A stretch of DNA of 33,597 nt from contig JAHJXZ010000055.1 in NCBI GenBank assembly GCA_018827205.1, forward strand, positions 1 through 33,597, given 5' to 3'. Source of the stretch: Gammaproteobacteria bacterium. GTDB lineage: Bacteria; Pseudomonadota; Gammaproteobacteria; Pseudomonadales; Pseudomonadaceae. The notes beneath the pieces are model-generated. The model had not been told where the DNA came from. It ran no database searches and saw only the letters and a program-made list of their open reading frames with translations. Below are positions 9,021 to 16,797 of the stretch, in pieces. The position numbers and the translations under genes are program-made. Position 1 is the stretch's first letter. Every line of letters begins with the position of its first letter.

Positions 9021-9266
9021 ATGGGCCTGTTCCGCTTACTGTTCTGGATTGCCATCATTGCGGCCGCGCTTTGGCTGTGGCGACGCCTTACTCGACCAGC
9101 AGCACCTCGAACCGAAGAGCGCAACACCAGCGCAGCAGCCACCCCTATGGTGCGCTGCGAGCATTGCGGCACCCATGTACCGCGCGAGCACGGATTGGCA
9201 AAAGGTGAACAGTGGTTCTGTAGCCAGACCCACCTAGAACAAGGCCCACAACCCGGTGAGCGCTGA
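9021..9266 (+). CDS. Small membrane-anchored zinc-finger-like protein (PP0621 family)
   Basis: This 81-residue protein has one N-terminal transmembrane helix (about residues 4-22, FRLLFWIAIIAAALWLW), an Arg-rich juxtamembrane stretch and a short linker. A C-terminal Cys/His cluster follows: CEHC, then FCSQTH about 20 residues later. The C-x2-C...W-F-C-S-x2-H pattern resembles TRASH/MYM-like zinc-binding knuckles. I recognise it as the Pseudomonas PP0621-type family, whose function is not known. AAGAGAG precedes the ATG. Its 3' end overlaps the GTG start of pilS by 11 nt, so the two are translationally coupled. A role in PilS signalling is inference from context only. Confidence 0.82.
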   Translation: MGLFRLLFWIAIIAAALWLWRRLTRPAAPRTEERNTSAAATPMVRCEHCGTHVPREHGLAKGEQWFCSQTHLEQGPQPGER

Positions 9267-10845
9267 TTTCTCCCTAAGCGGGGGGCAAAGCTGGCGAATT
9301 CTGCGGCTCTACCATCTGTACCGCCTGGTTATTGGCATTACCCTGGCGCTGCTGATTTCCAGCGACCTCGACGCACAACTGCTAGACATGATGCACCCGA
9401 CGCTGTTTCGCAATGGCAGCTGGCTGTATCTGGTACTCAACGTCCTGGTCATCGCTACAGTGCGCCGCCCCAAGCGCCTGGCGCAGATATTCAGCCTGGC
9501 CCTGGTCGATGTGATTCTGCTGTCTGGCCTGTTCTATGCCGCCGGCGGCACACCCAGCGGCATCGGCAACCTGCTGATTGTTGCCGTGGCGATCGCCAAT
9601 ATCCTCTTGCGCGGACGTATCGGCCTGCTGATTGCCGCAGTCGCCGCAACGGGCATGATCTACCTGACCTTCTACCTCAGCCTCAGCCGACCGGCTGCGG
9701 CTGCCCAGTACGTGCAGGCCGGAGCACTTGGCGCGCTGTGCTTTGCCGCCGCACTCTTTGTTCAGGGCTTGACACGCCGCCTGCAAGTCAGCGAAAGCCT
9801 GGCCGAGCAACGCGCCGCCGACGTGGCCAATCTGGAAGCACTCAACGCACTGATCCTGCAACGTATGCGCACCGGCATTCTGGTGCTAGATGAATTACAC
9901 CGCGTATTGCTGGCCAACCAGGGTGCCAACCACCTGCTTGGACATGCTGATCTGACCGGCAAGATTCTCGACCCGCACTGCCCCGAGCTGATCAAGCGCA
10001 TGCAGCAATGGTCACACAACCCCAGCCTGCGCCCCGCCAGCCTGCAAGCGGCGCCCGACGGCCGGGTGCTGCAGCCGAGCTTTATCGCCCTGCAACGCGG
10101 CGAACATAAACACACACTGATCTTTCTTGATGACATCTCGCAGATCGCCCAGCAAGCACAACAACTCAAGCTCGCCTCGCTGGGCCGTCTGACTGCCGGT
10201 ATCGCCCACGAGATTCGCAACCCACTGGGGGCCATCAGTCACGCCGCACAGCTGTTGCAAGAGTCGGAAGAACTGGAGGGCCCGGACCTGCGCCTGGCCC
10301 AGATAATCCAGGACCATTCACGACGCATGAACCTGGTGATCGAGAACGTCCTGCAACTGTCGCGACGGCGCCAGGCCGAACCACAATTGCTCGATCTGAA
10401 ATACTGGCTGCACCGTTTTGCCAGCGAATTCCGCAGCAGCGCAGCACCCGGCCAGACCCTGCACCTGGAGACAAGCAGCGGCAGCATTCAAACCCGCATG
10501 GACCCGCACCAGCTCACGCAGGTACTGAGCAACTTGGTAGAAAACGGCCTGCGCTACAGCGCGCAGAAAAACAAGCACGGCCAGGTCTGGCTGAAGCTAT
10601 TCCGCGACCCGGAGAGCGAGCTGCCGGTACTCGAGGTGCTGGACGACGGCCCCGGCGTATCCGAAGAGCAGCTGCACCATCTGTTCGAGCCGTTCTACAC
10701 CACAGAAAATAAAGGCACCGGCCTAGGGCTTTATATTTCCCGCGAGTTGTGTGAAAGCAATCAGGCCCGCCTCGACTATAAACTTCGTGAAGGTGGCGGC
10801 AGCTGCCTGCGTATCACCTTCGCCCACCCGCGCAAACTGAGCTGA
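9256..10845 (+). CDS. pilS: Sensor histidine kinase PilS
   Basis: PilS is the inner-membrane kinase/phosphatase that controls PilR and thereby major pilin transcription; in P. aeruginosa it senses PilA through its membrane domain. The 529-residue protein has about six hydrophobic helices in residues 20-175, a PAS-like segment (about 190-290), and a HisKA dimerisation domain with H318 in IAHEIRNPLG. The C-terminal ATPase domain has N-box LSNLVENGLRYS, G1 DDGPGVS, F-box EPFYTT and G2 GTGLGLYIS. All catalytic elements are intact. The start is GTG, overlapping the preceding gene. The stop is 2 nt from the pilR ATG. Confidence 0.96.
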   Translation: MSADFSLSGGQSWRILRLYHLYRLVIGITLALLISSDLDAQLLDMMHPTLFRNGSWLYLVLNVLVIATVRRPKRLAQIFSLALVDVILLSGLFYAAGGTPSGIGNLLIVAVAIANILLRGRIGLLIAAVAATGMIYLTFYLSLSRPAAAAQYVQAGALGALCFAAALFVQGLTRRLQVSESLAEQRAADVANLEALNALILQRMRTGILVLDELHRVLLANQGANHLLGHADLTGKILDPHCPELIKRMQQWSHNPSLRPASLQAAPDGRVLQPSFIALQRGEHKHTLIFLDDISQIAQQAQQLKLASLGRLTAGIAHEIRNPLGAISHAAQLLQESEELEGPDLRLAQIIQDHSRRMNLVIENVLQLSRRRQAEPQLLDLKYWLHRFASEFRSSAAPGQTLHLETSSGSIQTRMDPHQLTQVLSNLVENGLRYSAQKNKHGQVWLKLFRDPESELPVLEVLDDGPGVSEEQLHHLFEPFYTTENKGTGLGLYISRELCESNQARLDYKLREGGGSCLRITFAHPRKLS

Positions 10846-10847
10846 CC

Positions 10848-12185
10848 ATGACCCGCCAGAGAGCCCTGATCGTCGATGACGAACCCGATATTCGTGAACT
10901 CCTGGAGATCACCCTAGGGCGCATGAAGCTCGACACCCGCAGCGCGCGCAACGTCAAGGAAGCCCGCGAGTGGCTGGCCAAGGAGCCCTTCGACCTGTGC
11001 CTCACCGACATGCGCCTGCCTGACGGCACCGGCCTGGAACTGGTGCAACATATTCTGCTGCGCCACCCGCAAGTACCGGTGGCGATGATCACCGCCTACG
11101 GCAGCCTGGACACCGCGATCAACGCCCTGAAAGCCGGCGCATTCGACTTTCTGACCAAGCCAGTAGACCTCGGCCGCCTGCGCGAACTGGTTGCCGCCGC
11201 CCTGCGTCTGCGCAGTGCCGATGGCGAAGAGCTGCCGGTGGATAGCCGCTTGCTCGGCGACTCACCGCCGATGAAGGCTATGCGCAAACAAATCCTCAAA
11301 CTCGCGCGCAGCCAGGCACCGGTATATATCAGCGGCGAATCCGGCAGCGGCAAGGAGCTGGTCGCCCGCCTGATTCACGAGCAGGGCTCACGCGGCGAAC
11401 AACCCTTTATTCCCGTTAACTGCGGTGCCATCCCCACCGAGCTGATGGAAAGCGAGTTCTTCGGCCACAAGAAAGGCAGCTTCACTGGCGCCATCGAAGA
11501 TAAACAAGGGCTGTTCCAGGCCGCCAACGGCGGCACCTTGTTCCTCGACGAGGTCGCCGATCTGCCACTGCCGATGCAGGTCAAACTGCTGCGCGCGATT
11601 CAGGAAAAAGCCGTACGCGCCGTAGGTGGTCAACAGGAACTGATTGTCGATGTGCGCATCCTCTGCGCCACCCACAAGGATCTGGCCGGCGAAGTTGCAG
11701 CCGGGCGTTTCCGCCAGGACCTGTACTACCGCCTCAATGTGATCGAACTGCGCGTGCCCGCCCTACGCGAGCGTCGCGAGGACATCGCGCTGCTCGCCGG
11801 CATAATGCTTAAGCGCCTGGCCGACGGCACCGGCCTAAGCCCGGCCAAGCTGGACGACGACGCCCTGGAGAAGCTCAAGAGCTACCGTTTCCCGGGCAAC
11901 GTGCGCGAACTGGAGAACATGCTCGAACGCGCCTACACCCTGTGCGAAGACGACCGCATCACCACCAATGACCTGCGCCTGGCGGACAGCGTACCGATCA
12001 GCGAGAACGGCGAAGCCAACCTCGCACAAATCGACAATCTGGAAGACTACCTGGAAGCCATCGAACGCAAGTTAATCATGCAGGCCTTGGAAGAAACCCG
12101 CTGGAACCGAACGGCCGCCGCGCAACGCCTGGGCCTGAGCTTCCGTTCAATGCGCTACCGATTGAAGAAACTTGGTATCGACTAA
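10848..12185 (+). CDS. pilR: Sigma-54-dependent response regulator PilR
   Basis: PilR is the NtrC-type activator that, when phosphorylated by PilS, drives sigma-54 transcription of pilA and other motility genes. The 445-residue protein has a receiver domain (1-120; acidic pocket DDE at 10-12, phospho-acceptor D54 in LTDMRLP) and a AAA+ domain with Walker A GESGSGKE starting at G163. The sigma-54 contact loop is GSFTGA at 210-215, a Ser variant of GAFTGA, and Walker B is GTLFLDEVADL. A Fis-type helix-turn-helix lies at about 400-445 (NRTAAAQRLGLSFRSMRYRL). The gene starts 2 nt after pilS, so they form an operon. Confidence 0.97.
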   Translation: MTRQRALIVDDEPDIRELLEITLGRMKLDTRSARNVKEAREWLAKEPFDLCLTDMRLPDGTGLELVQHILLRHPQVPVAMITAYGSLDTAINALKAGAFDFLTKPVDLGRLRELVAAALRLRSADGEELPVDSRLLGDSPPMKAMRKQILKLARSQAPVYISGESGSGKELVARLIHEQGSRGEQPFIPVNCGAIPTELMESEFFGHKKGSFTGAIEDKQGLFQAANGGTLFLDEVADLPLPMQVKLLRAIQEKAVRAVGGQQELIVDVRILCATHKDLAGEVAAGRFRQDLYYRLNVIELRVPALRERREDIALLAGIMLKRLADGTGLSPAKLDDDALEKLKSYRFPGNVRELENMLERAYTLCEDDRITTNDLRLADSVPISENGEANLAQIDNLEDYLEAIERKLIMQALEETRWNRTAAAQRLGLSFRSMRYRLKKLGID

Positions 12186-12216
12186 TACCATGCGTCACAA
12201 GGTGTCTGTTGAAGAA

Positions 12217-12238
12217 GGGGCTTTAGCCGCGAAGCTCC
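12217..12238. repeat. Degenerate REP-like hairpin in the pilR/thiO gap
   Basis: GGGGCTT and AAGCTCC (one G-T type mismatch) enclose TAGCCGCG. The core GGCTTTAGCCGCGA resembles the short palindromic extragenic repeats common in Pseudomonas intergenic regions. It lies between the convergent genes pilR and thiO and may also act as a weak terminator, but no T-tract is present. Confidence 0.35.
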
Positions 12239-12254
12239 ACCGAAACCAATCGAA

Positions 12255-13367
12255 TCAAACAACCGAAGCCAGCCGCCCAGCAGGCGCATAGGGTGCCGGA
12301 TCAACAATCGGCTCACGGCCCAGCATCAAATCGGTCAATAACTGACAGGACGCAGGCGCTAAAACCAGGCCATTACGGTAGTGGCCGCAGTTCAGCCACA
12401 ACCCTTCATGCCCCGGAACCGGCCCAATAAAAGGAATGCCCTCAGGCGAACCAGGCCGCAACCCAGCCCAATGCCCTACAACCTCGGCATCGGCCAGCGC
12501 CGGTAGCAACTCGACAGCGGAAGCCTTCAAGCTAGCCAGTGCCTCATCGGTCGGCGTTTTGTCAAACCCGGCATGCTCAAGCGTGCTACCAATCAGAATA
12601 TGACCGTCACGGCGCGGAATCGCATAGCGCCCTTTTGCCAGCACAATGGCAGGCAGAAAGTCTTCGGCACATTTGTACAAGATCATCTGCCCTTTGACCG
12701 GTACCACAGGCAACTCAATGCCGAGGGCCTTCATCAGCTCACCACTCCAGGCACCTGCTGCGAGCACCACCTGATCAGCGTGCATATCGCCACGACTTGT
12801 ATGCACACCCGTGATGCGCGCGCCCTCACGAATAAAACCACTAACTGCACAGTGCTCATGCGAGGTGACATTCGGCATCTGCTGCAACGCAGCTCGCAGC
12901 GCCTTGATCAAACGCGGATTGCGCACATTCGCTACATCCGCCATCTGCACCGCCCGCCCAAAGCCCTCAGCCAAGGCCGGCACCGCACGCTCGACCGCAG
13001 CTACATCCACACGCTGCAGCGGCCGCCCTTCACGCTGCGCCCAGGCAAGCGCATCAGCCTCGTCATCCAGATCAAGCCAATACAACCCGGTGACATACAC
13101 CTCCGGATCAATCTGCGTCTGCGCCAACAGCTGCTCACCCAGCCGCGGATAAAAATCCTGCGACCAATGCGCCAATGCAGTTACTGCCGGACTGTAACGC
13201 CAGGGATAGAGCGGCGAAACAATTCCGCCGCCGGCCCAGGAAGACTCTTGCCCCACCAGGCTGGCATCAAGAAGCTCAACATGAACACCGCTCTTCGCCA
13301 ACGACAGCGCGGTAAACAGCCCAATGGCGCCACCACCAACAACAAGACTTCGACCACAACAACTCAC
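12255..13367 (-). CDS. thiO: Glycine oxidase ThiO-like FAD-dependent oxidoreductase
   Basis: This 370-residue protein is a DAO/DadA-family flavoprotein, best matching glycine oxidase ThiO, which converts glycine to the imine used for thiamine thiazole synthesis. The N-terminal dinucleotide fold shows GGGAIG at 11-16, followed by an acidic residue at the end of the second strand (ELLDAS). The flavin-contact segment SSWAGGGIVSPLYPWRY is typical of ThiO. The C-terminal substrate/FAD segment shows GLRPGSPEGIPFIGP and CGHYRNGLVLAP. The start is GTG at 13367 with an excellent AGGAG 6 nt upstream. It stands alone, divergent from fimT and convergent with pilR. D-amino-acid oxidase activity on other substrates remains possible. 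Confidence 0.88.
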   Translation of the reverse strand: MSCCGRSLVVGGGAIGLFTALSLAKSGVHVELLDASLVGQESSWAGGGIVSPLYPWRYSPAVTALAHWSQDFYPRLGEQLLAQTQIDPEVYVTGLYWLDLDDEADALAWAQREGRPLQRVDVAAVERAVPALAEGFGRAVQMADVANVRNPRLIKALRAALQQMPNVTSHEHCAVSGFIREGARITGVHTSRGDMHADQVVLAAGAWSGELMKALGIELPVVPVKGQMILYKCAEDFLPAIVLAKGRYAIPRRDGHILIGSTLEHAGFDKTPTDEALASLKASAVELLPALADAEVVGHWAGLRPGSPEGIPFIGPVPGHEGLWLNCGHYRNGLVLAPASCQLLTDLMLGREPIVDPAPYAPAGRLASVV

Positions 13368-13427
13368 ACTGGCAACTCCTGAAAAATGCTCTTAAATAAA
13401 CCTAACCCACGGATTAGGGAAATAAAC

Positions 13428-13928
13428 ATGCCTCAAAGGAATGCGGCCGGTACCAGCCTGACCGAGATACTAGTGTCTCTAGGTATTGTCAGCGCACTTG
13501 CAACAATTGCCATACCTGCTGTTACATCACTGTACTGGCAGATGGAGCTCTCCTCAGCCACTAACCGCCTCTACAACCTAGTGCAACTTGCTAGGCATAA
13601 CGCACTCACTCAGCAAACCCGCGTTTCAGTTTGCCCCCTGTCAACCTCTGGTGACTGTTCAAAAATCTGGAAGGGCAACATCAGTGCATTCACTGACACC
13701 AACGGCAATAGAAATTTTGATGAGGGCGACACCTTACTGAACACGTATCAACTCCCAGAACCAATAAAAATAATCTGGAGGGGCATGGGCAGCGGCAACA
13801 ATCTGCACTTTAACCGCCAAGGAATTACCTTCGTCAGCAACGGTACATTTACCTTGACCCATCGCGAAAAAACCATGCAGCTGATCATCAGCCGCCTTGG
13901 TAAGCCAAAGGTTGTGGCCGCCAAATAA
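13428..13928 (+). CDS. fimT: FimT-like pseudopilin (GspH/FimT family)
   Basis: This 166-residue type IV prepilin-like protein has a short leader ending in glycine, MPQRNAAG, before TSLTEILVSLGI. Gly-1 and Glu+5 are present, but the mature first residue is Thr rather than the usual Phe/Met. The hydrophobic helix is followed by a GspH/FimT-type globular domain with one Cys pair (VCPLSTSGDC). ATG 13428 was chosen over the upstream ATG at 13386 because AGGGA lies 7 nt before it and it yields a normal leader. Position between the thiO-like gene and fimU matches fimT in P. aeruginosa, where FimT has been linked to natural transformation in related bacteria; that function here is inferred. A 95-nt gap separates it from fimU. 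Confidence 0.85.
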   Translation: MPQRNAAGTSLTEILVSLGIVSALATIAIPAVTSLYWQMELSSATNRLYNLVQLARHNALTQQTRVSVCPLSTSGDCSKIWKGNISAFTDTNGNRNFDEGDTLLNTYQLPEPIKIIWRGMGSGNNLHFNRQGITFVSNGTFTLTHREKTMQLIISRLGKPKVVAAK

Positions 13929-14023
13929 CCGCCTATACCCTGCGTACGGCCGAATATCCTACCAAGCATTGCTTGAGACGCTGCTGCACCTTATGGTTCA
14001 GGCTAGGACTAAGGGGTTCATGC

Positions 14024-14542
14024 ATGCACAAACAACAGGGTTTCACCCTCATAGAGCTGATGATCACGATAGCGCTATTGGCGATCCTTATGGGTATCGC
14101 AATACCCAACATGAGGCAGTTCCTCGTGAATCAACGTGTATCGGGACAAGCCAGCGAGCTGATCAACTCACTGGCCTTTGCCCGCAGCGAAGCCAGCAAA
14201 CGTAACGTGAATATCGTGGTAATCCCTGCAGCCAATGCCACTACAGGCTGGGGGACTGGCTGGTGCGTCGGTCCAGAAAGCATTACTAACTGCAACCATG
14301 CAGATGTGCTCTCGAATTATCAATCCAAAGCAAGCGACGTCAGCGTGGTCTCTACCTACCTGCAAGCAACAAATCGGCTGACATTTCGCCGCGATGGCAC
14401 ATTGCTGACCCCCGGAGGCGCGGCGCCATTCAAGATCAGCTCAGTGCGTTTGGATCCAGCAAGCAGCAACGCTCGCTGCGTTGGTCTAAACGGCCTAGGC
14501 AAAGCGTCAATGAGCAAGGTGAAACCTAATGACAATTGCTAA
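14024..14542 (+). CDS. fimU: Minor pilin FimU
   Basis: FimU is a GspH-like minor pilin that links the PilV-W-X-PilY1 tip complex to the pilus shaft. The 172-residue protein has a classic prepilin start: a 6-residue leader MHKQQG, then [15 protein letters not shown] with Glu+5. The globular domain contains the conserved SLAFARSEASKRN segment and several cysteines (WCVGPESITNC and the final DNC). ATG 14024 has AAGGGG 7 nt upstream and replaces a longer in-frame start at 13973 that would bury the leader. Its last 14 nt overlap pilV, so the genes are translationally coupled. Confidence 0.93.
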   Translation: MHKQQGFTLIELMITIALLAILMGIAIPNMRQFLVNQRVSGQASELINSLAFARSEASKRNVNIVVIPAANATTGWGTGWCVGPESITNCNHADVLSNYQSKASDVSVVSTYLQATNRLTFRRDGTLLTPGGAAPFKISSVRLDPASSNARCVGLNGLGKASMSKVKPNDNC

Positions 14543-15119
14543 ATTCAGCCGTAACAGTAAAGGCTCATCGCTTATTGAAGTACTTATTACATTGCTGATA
14601 TTTGCAGTAGGCCTTCTGGGCTTTGCCGGCCTTCAGGTAAATGCCCTGCAAAGCACCGCAGACAGCGGCCAACGCTCGCAGGCCGTATGGATTAGCCAAG
14701 AACTAGCGGAACGGATGAGGGCTAACAGCGACGCAGGCAATGCCATCTATACCGCCGTCGTCACTAACTGCGCCAATATGCCTGCGCCGATTTGCACGGA
14801 TCATTACGACCCGATTACCGGCAACAAAGTAAACGCAACGCAGTGCAACGCCACCCAGATGGCGGCCTTTGACCTCTGGGAAGCCCAATGCTCTTACAGT
14901 GGCACCGCAGCCTACCAAGCTAATGCAACTGCAGCGAATGGCCGCTATAGCAGCCGTGACTTTCTCGCTCGCCCAGCAGGAGCAACACCTGCTCTCGCGC
15001 TACAAGCTGTCGGCACACGCCTTGCCATTACAACGAACTGGCTCAGCATCGGCTCACGATCTAAAGCAGGCATTGAAGATGGCGAGAACCTCTCCACTCG
15101 CCTGGAGGTTCAGCGATGA
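14529..15119 (+). CDS. pilV: Minor pilin PilV
   Basis: PilV is a GspI-like minor pilin of the tip-priming complex. The 196-residue protein starts with leader MTIAKFSRNSKG, cleaved before SSLIEVLITLLIFAVGLLGF, with Glu+5 conserved. The mature N-terminal helix ends in the PilV/GspI-typical LQVNALQST and RSQAVWISQELAERMRAN. Ribosome binding site AAGGTG lies 7 nt before the ATG, inside fimU. The stop overlaps the pilW start as ATGA. Confidence 0.93.
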   Translation: MTIAKFSRNSKGSSLIEVLITLLIFAVGLLGFAGLQVNALQSTADSGQRSQAVWISQELAERMRANSDAGNAIYTAVVTNCANMPAPICTDHYDPITGNKVNATQCNATQMAAFDLWEAQCSYSGTAAYQANATAANGRYSSRDFLARPAGATPALALQAVGTRLAITTNWLSIGSRSKAGIEDGENLSTRLEVQR

Positions 15120-15916
15120 TCCGCCCAACCAAGCATGAAAGCGGCTTTACGCTTATTGAATTACTTGTCGCCATGGTTATTGGCCTTATCTTGCTGCTTG
15201 GCGTTAGTCAGGTTTTTCTTTCTAGTAGGCAAACATTTGCCACCAATGATTCCATGACCAAGTTGCAAGAGAATGGCCGCTTTGCACTGGATTTTATTGC
15301 CAGCACTGCTCGTCAAGCGGGCTATTTGTCTCCAGGCTCACCCGCTGATCGTCCGTTCCCAATAGAGCCCATCAACTGCTCAAGAGGCTCCGCGTGCAGT
15401 TCAAATGGTGCAACCCCCCTGGGGGATCGAGTTAGCTTCAGCGCTGAGCCAGCCTTGATGATTGACGGCAACCTACGGGACTGTGCAGGCCAATCGGTGC
15501 CCGCTGACAAGATCATCACTAATTCTTACTTCATCATTCCAGCAACCATGGGTAACCCCCAGCCCTCACTCGGATGCAGTTCGTACAGCGGGAATAATGG
15601 CCAGCCAGTCACGGTGAACCAGCGACTCATCGACGGAATAGAATCGCTCCAAGTTCTATATGGAATTGCATCCAATGAAAGTCCATTAAGTGTCGGCAGC
15701 TTCATTTCAGCAGATAGTGTGGAACTTCAAAACAGATGGGCGGATGTTGTAGCCGTAAGAATCGCCGTTCTTGCCAACAGCATTGATCCCGTCACCCCTA
15801 CACCACCTCAACGCGGCTATTACTTACTGGATGCGGCGCCAATCATACCTGCGGCAGATGACCGGCGTGCAAAACAGATATTCACTACAACCATACAACT
15901 CAAAAATGTATATTGA
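15116..15916 (+). CDS. pilW: Minor pilin PilW
   Basis: PilW is a GspJ-like minor pilin and one of the tip-complex components thought to contact PilY1. The 266-residue protein has leader MIRPTKHESG before FTLIELLVAMVIGLILLLG (Glu+5), then the PilW-family block LQENGRFALDFIASTARQAG. It is the largest minor pilin of the cluster, with cysteine pairs in the globular domain (NCSRGSAC, and later DC and GC). It overlaps pilV by 4 nt (ATGA) and ends 7 nt before the pilX start. Confidence 0.94.
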   Translation: MIRPTKHESGFTLIELLVAMVIGLILLLGVSQVFLSSRQTFATNDSMTKLQENGRFALDFIASTARQAGYLSPGSPADRPFPIEPINCSRGSACSSNGATPLGDRVSFSAEPALMIDGNLRDCAGQSVPADKIITNSYFIIPATMGNPQPSLGCSSYSGNNGQPVTVNQRLIDGIESLQVLYGIASNESPLSVGSFISADSVELQNRWADVVAVRIAVLANSIDPVTPTPPQRGYYLLDAAPIIPAADDRRAKQIFTTTIQLKNVY

Positions 15917-15923
15917 GGCCAGC

Positions 15924-16427
15924 ATGCACAGCACGCTCGGGTTATATCAAAAGCAACGAGGGGCAACATTAATTGTTGCTCTTATATTTTTATTAATAAT
16001 GACAGCCGCTGGAATTACCGCCGTAAAGCTATCAACAACCAGTGAGCGCATGGCAAGTAACAGCCAGTTTCGCGGTGCTGCTTTCCAGTTAGCACAGAGT
16101 GAACTCAACGCGCAGCGCTTAAGCATGAACGGCAACATCGCCACTAGAGCCCCATTGCAACTCGGCATGAGCAAACCATTAGAACCAAAACCACGCTTCC
16201 CGAATCGCCGCGCAGCAGCAGATCTCCTCGCACAGATCAGCGCGCCAAACCTTATACAAGCGGTCCAGGTCAACTCTTTAGGTAATGTCGACTGCATAAC
16301 ATTCGGCGATGGCACATCTGCAGAACACTTCACCTGCAACCAGTTTGAAATTACTACCCGCTCAACGCTTATTAGCGGAGCCTACTCGGAACAGGTCGGT
16401 GGGCTGGTCATGTCCACGCCCAAATAA
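15924..16427 (+). CDS. pilX: Minor pilin PilX (GspK-like, no Glu5)
   Basis: This 167-residue minor pilin has leader MHSTLGLYQKQRG followed by ATLIVALIFLLIMTAAG. The mature residue 5 is Val, not Glu; absence of Glu5 is a known hallmark of PilX and of GspK, the tip-most pseudopilin. The conserved N-terminal helix extension (SERMASNSQFRGAAFQLAQS) is typical of PilX. ATG 15924 was chosen over ATG 15906, which lies inside pilW, because GAGG sits 5 nt upstream and the leader length is normal. It is likely to cap the pilus together with PilY1. Confidence 0.9.
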   Translation: MHSTLGLYQKQRGATLIVALIFLLIMTAAGITAVKLSTTSERMASNSQFRGAAFQLAQSELNAQRLSMNGNIATRAPLQLGMSKPLEPKPRFPNRRAAADLLAQISAPNLIQAVQVNSLGNVDCITFGDGTSAEHFTCNQFEITTRSTLISGAYSEQVGGLVMSTPK

Positions 16428-16443
16428 CACAGAGGAACATGCC

Positions 16444-16782
16444 ATGAGTCATTTGGGAACAGCACTACTCAGCGCCTTGGTTATTTTAACTAGCACGCTG
16501 AGTGCGAGTGCAAATGAACCAGAAGAGCACTATATAGAATTCGCCAACCTCGTCTTGAACCTAGAAGAAATCCCTGGGTCTGACCGAGCCACCGGCTACG
16601 TTTTAGCCACTGCCTGCGCGACCTGCCAGCCAACTCGAATTGAAATCGATGAAACGACTGAACTTCGGCTAAATGGCGACCAAGTGCCTTTGAAAAAATT
16701 AGGCTTTAAAATTGACTGGCAAGGCGCTGTTTTTTTCATCCCTGGCAAGCCTTCGATTGCAACTCGATTAATGCTGCAGTGA
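16444..16782 (+). CDS. Small secreted protein of the minor-pilin operon (PilY2-like by context)
   Basis: This 112-residue protein has an N-terminal Sec signal peptide (MSHLGTALLSALVILTS, cleavage probably after SASA before NEPEE). The mature ~90-residue domain is predicted to be mostly beta-strand and carries a CxxC pair (ACATCQ). AGAGGA lies 7 nt before the ATG. It is 16 nt after pilX and 15 nt before pilY1, so it belongs to the operon. In P. aeruginosa the small protein of this operon, PilY2, follows pilY1; here nothing lies between pilY1 and pilE. I do not recognise its family from sequence. Homology with PilY2 is possible but unproven. Confidence 0.75.
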   Translation: MSHLGTALLSALVILTSTLSASANEPEEHYIEFANLVLNLEEIPGSDRATGYVLATACATCQPTRIEIDETTELRLNGDQVPLKKLGFKIDWQGAVFFIPGKPSIATRLMLQ

Positions 16783-16797
16783 TTTGAGGAATCAATC

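Noticed and set aside
13367..13428. Sigma-54 (-24/-12) promoter for PilR control in front of fimT
   Set aside because: TGGCA at 13370 is not followed by GC at the required 10-bp spacing, so no valid GG-N10-GC element is present. I also see none in the 95-bp fimT-fimU gap.
13386..13428. Longer fimT start at ATG 13386
   Set aside because: It would give an atypical 22-residue leader and lacks a ribosome binding site; ATG 13428 has AGGGA at good spacing.
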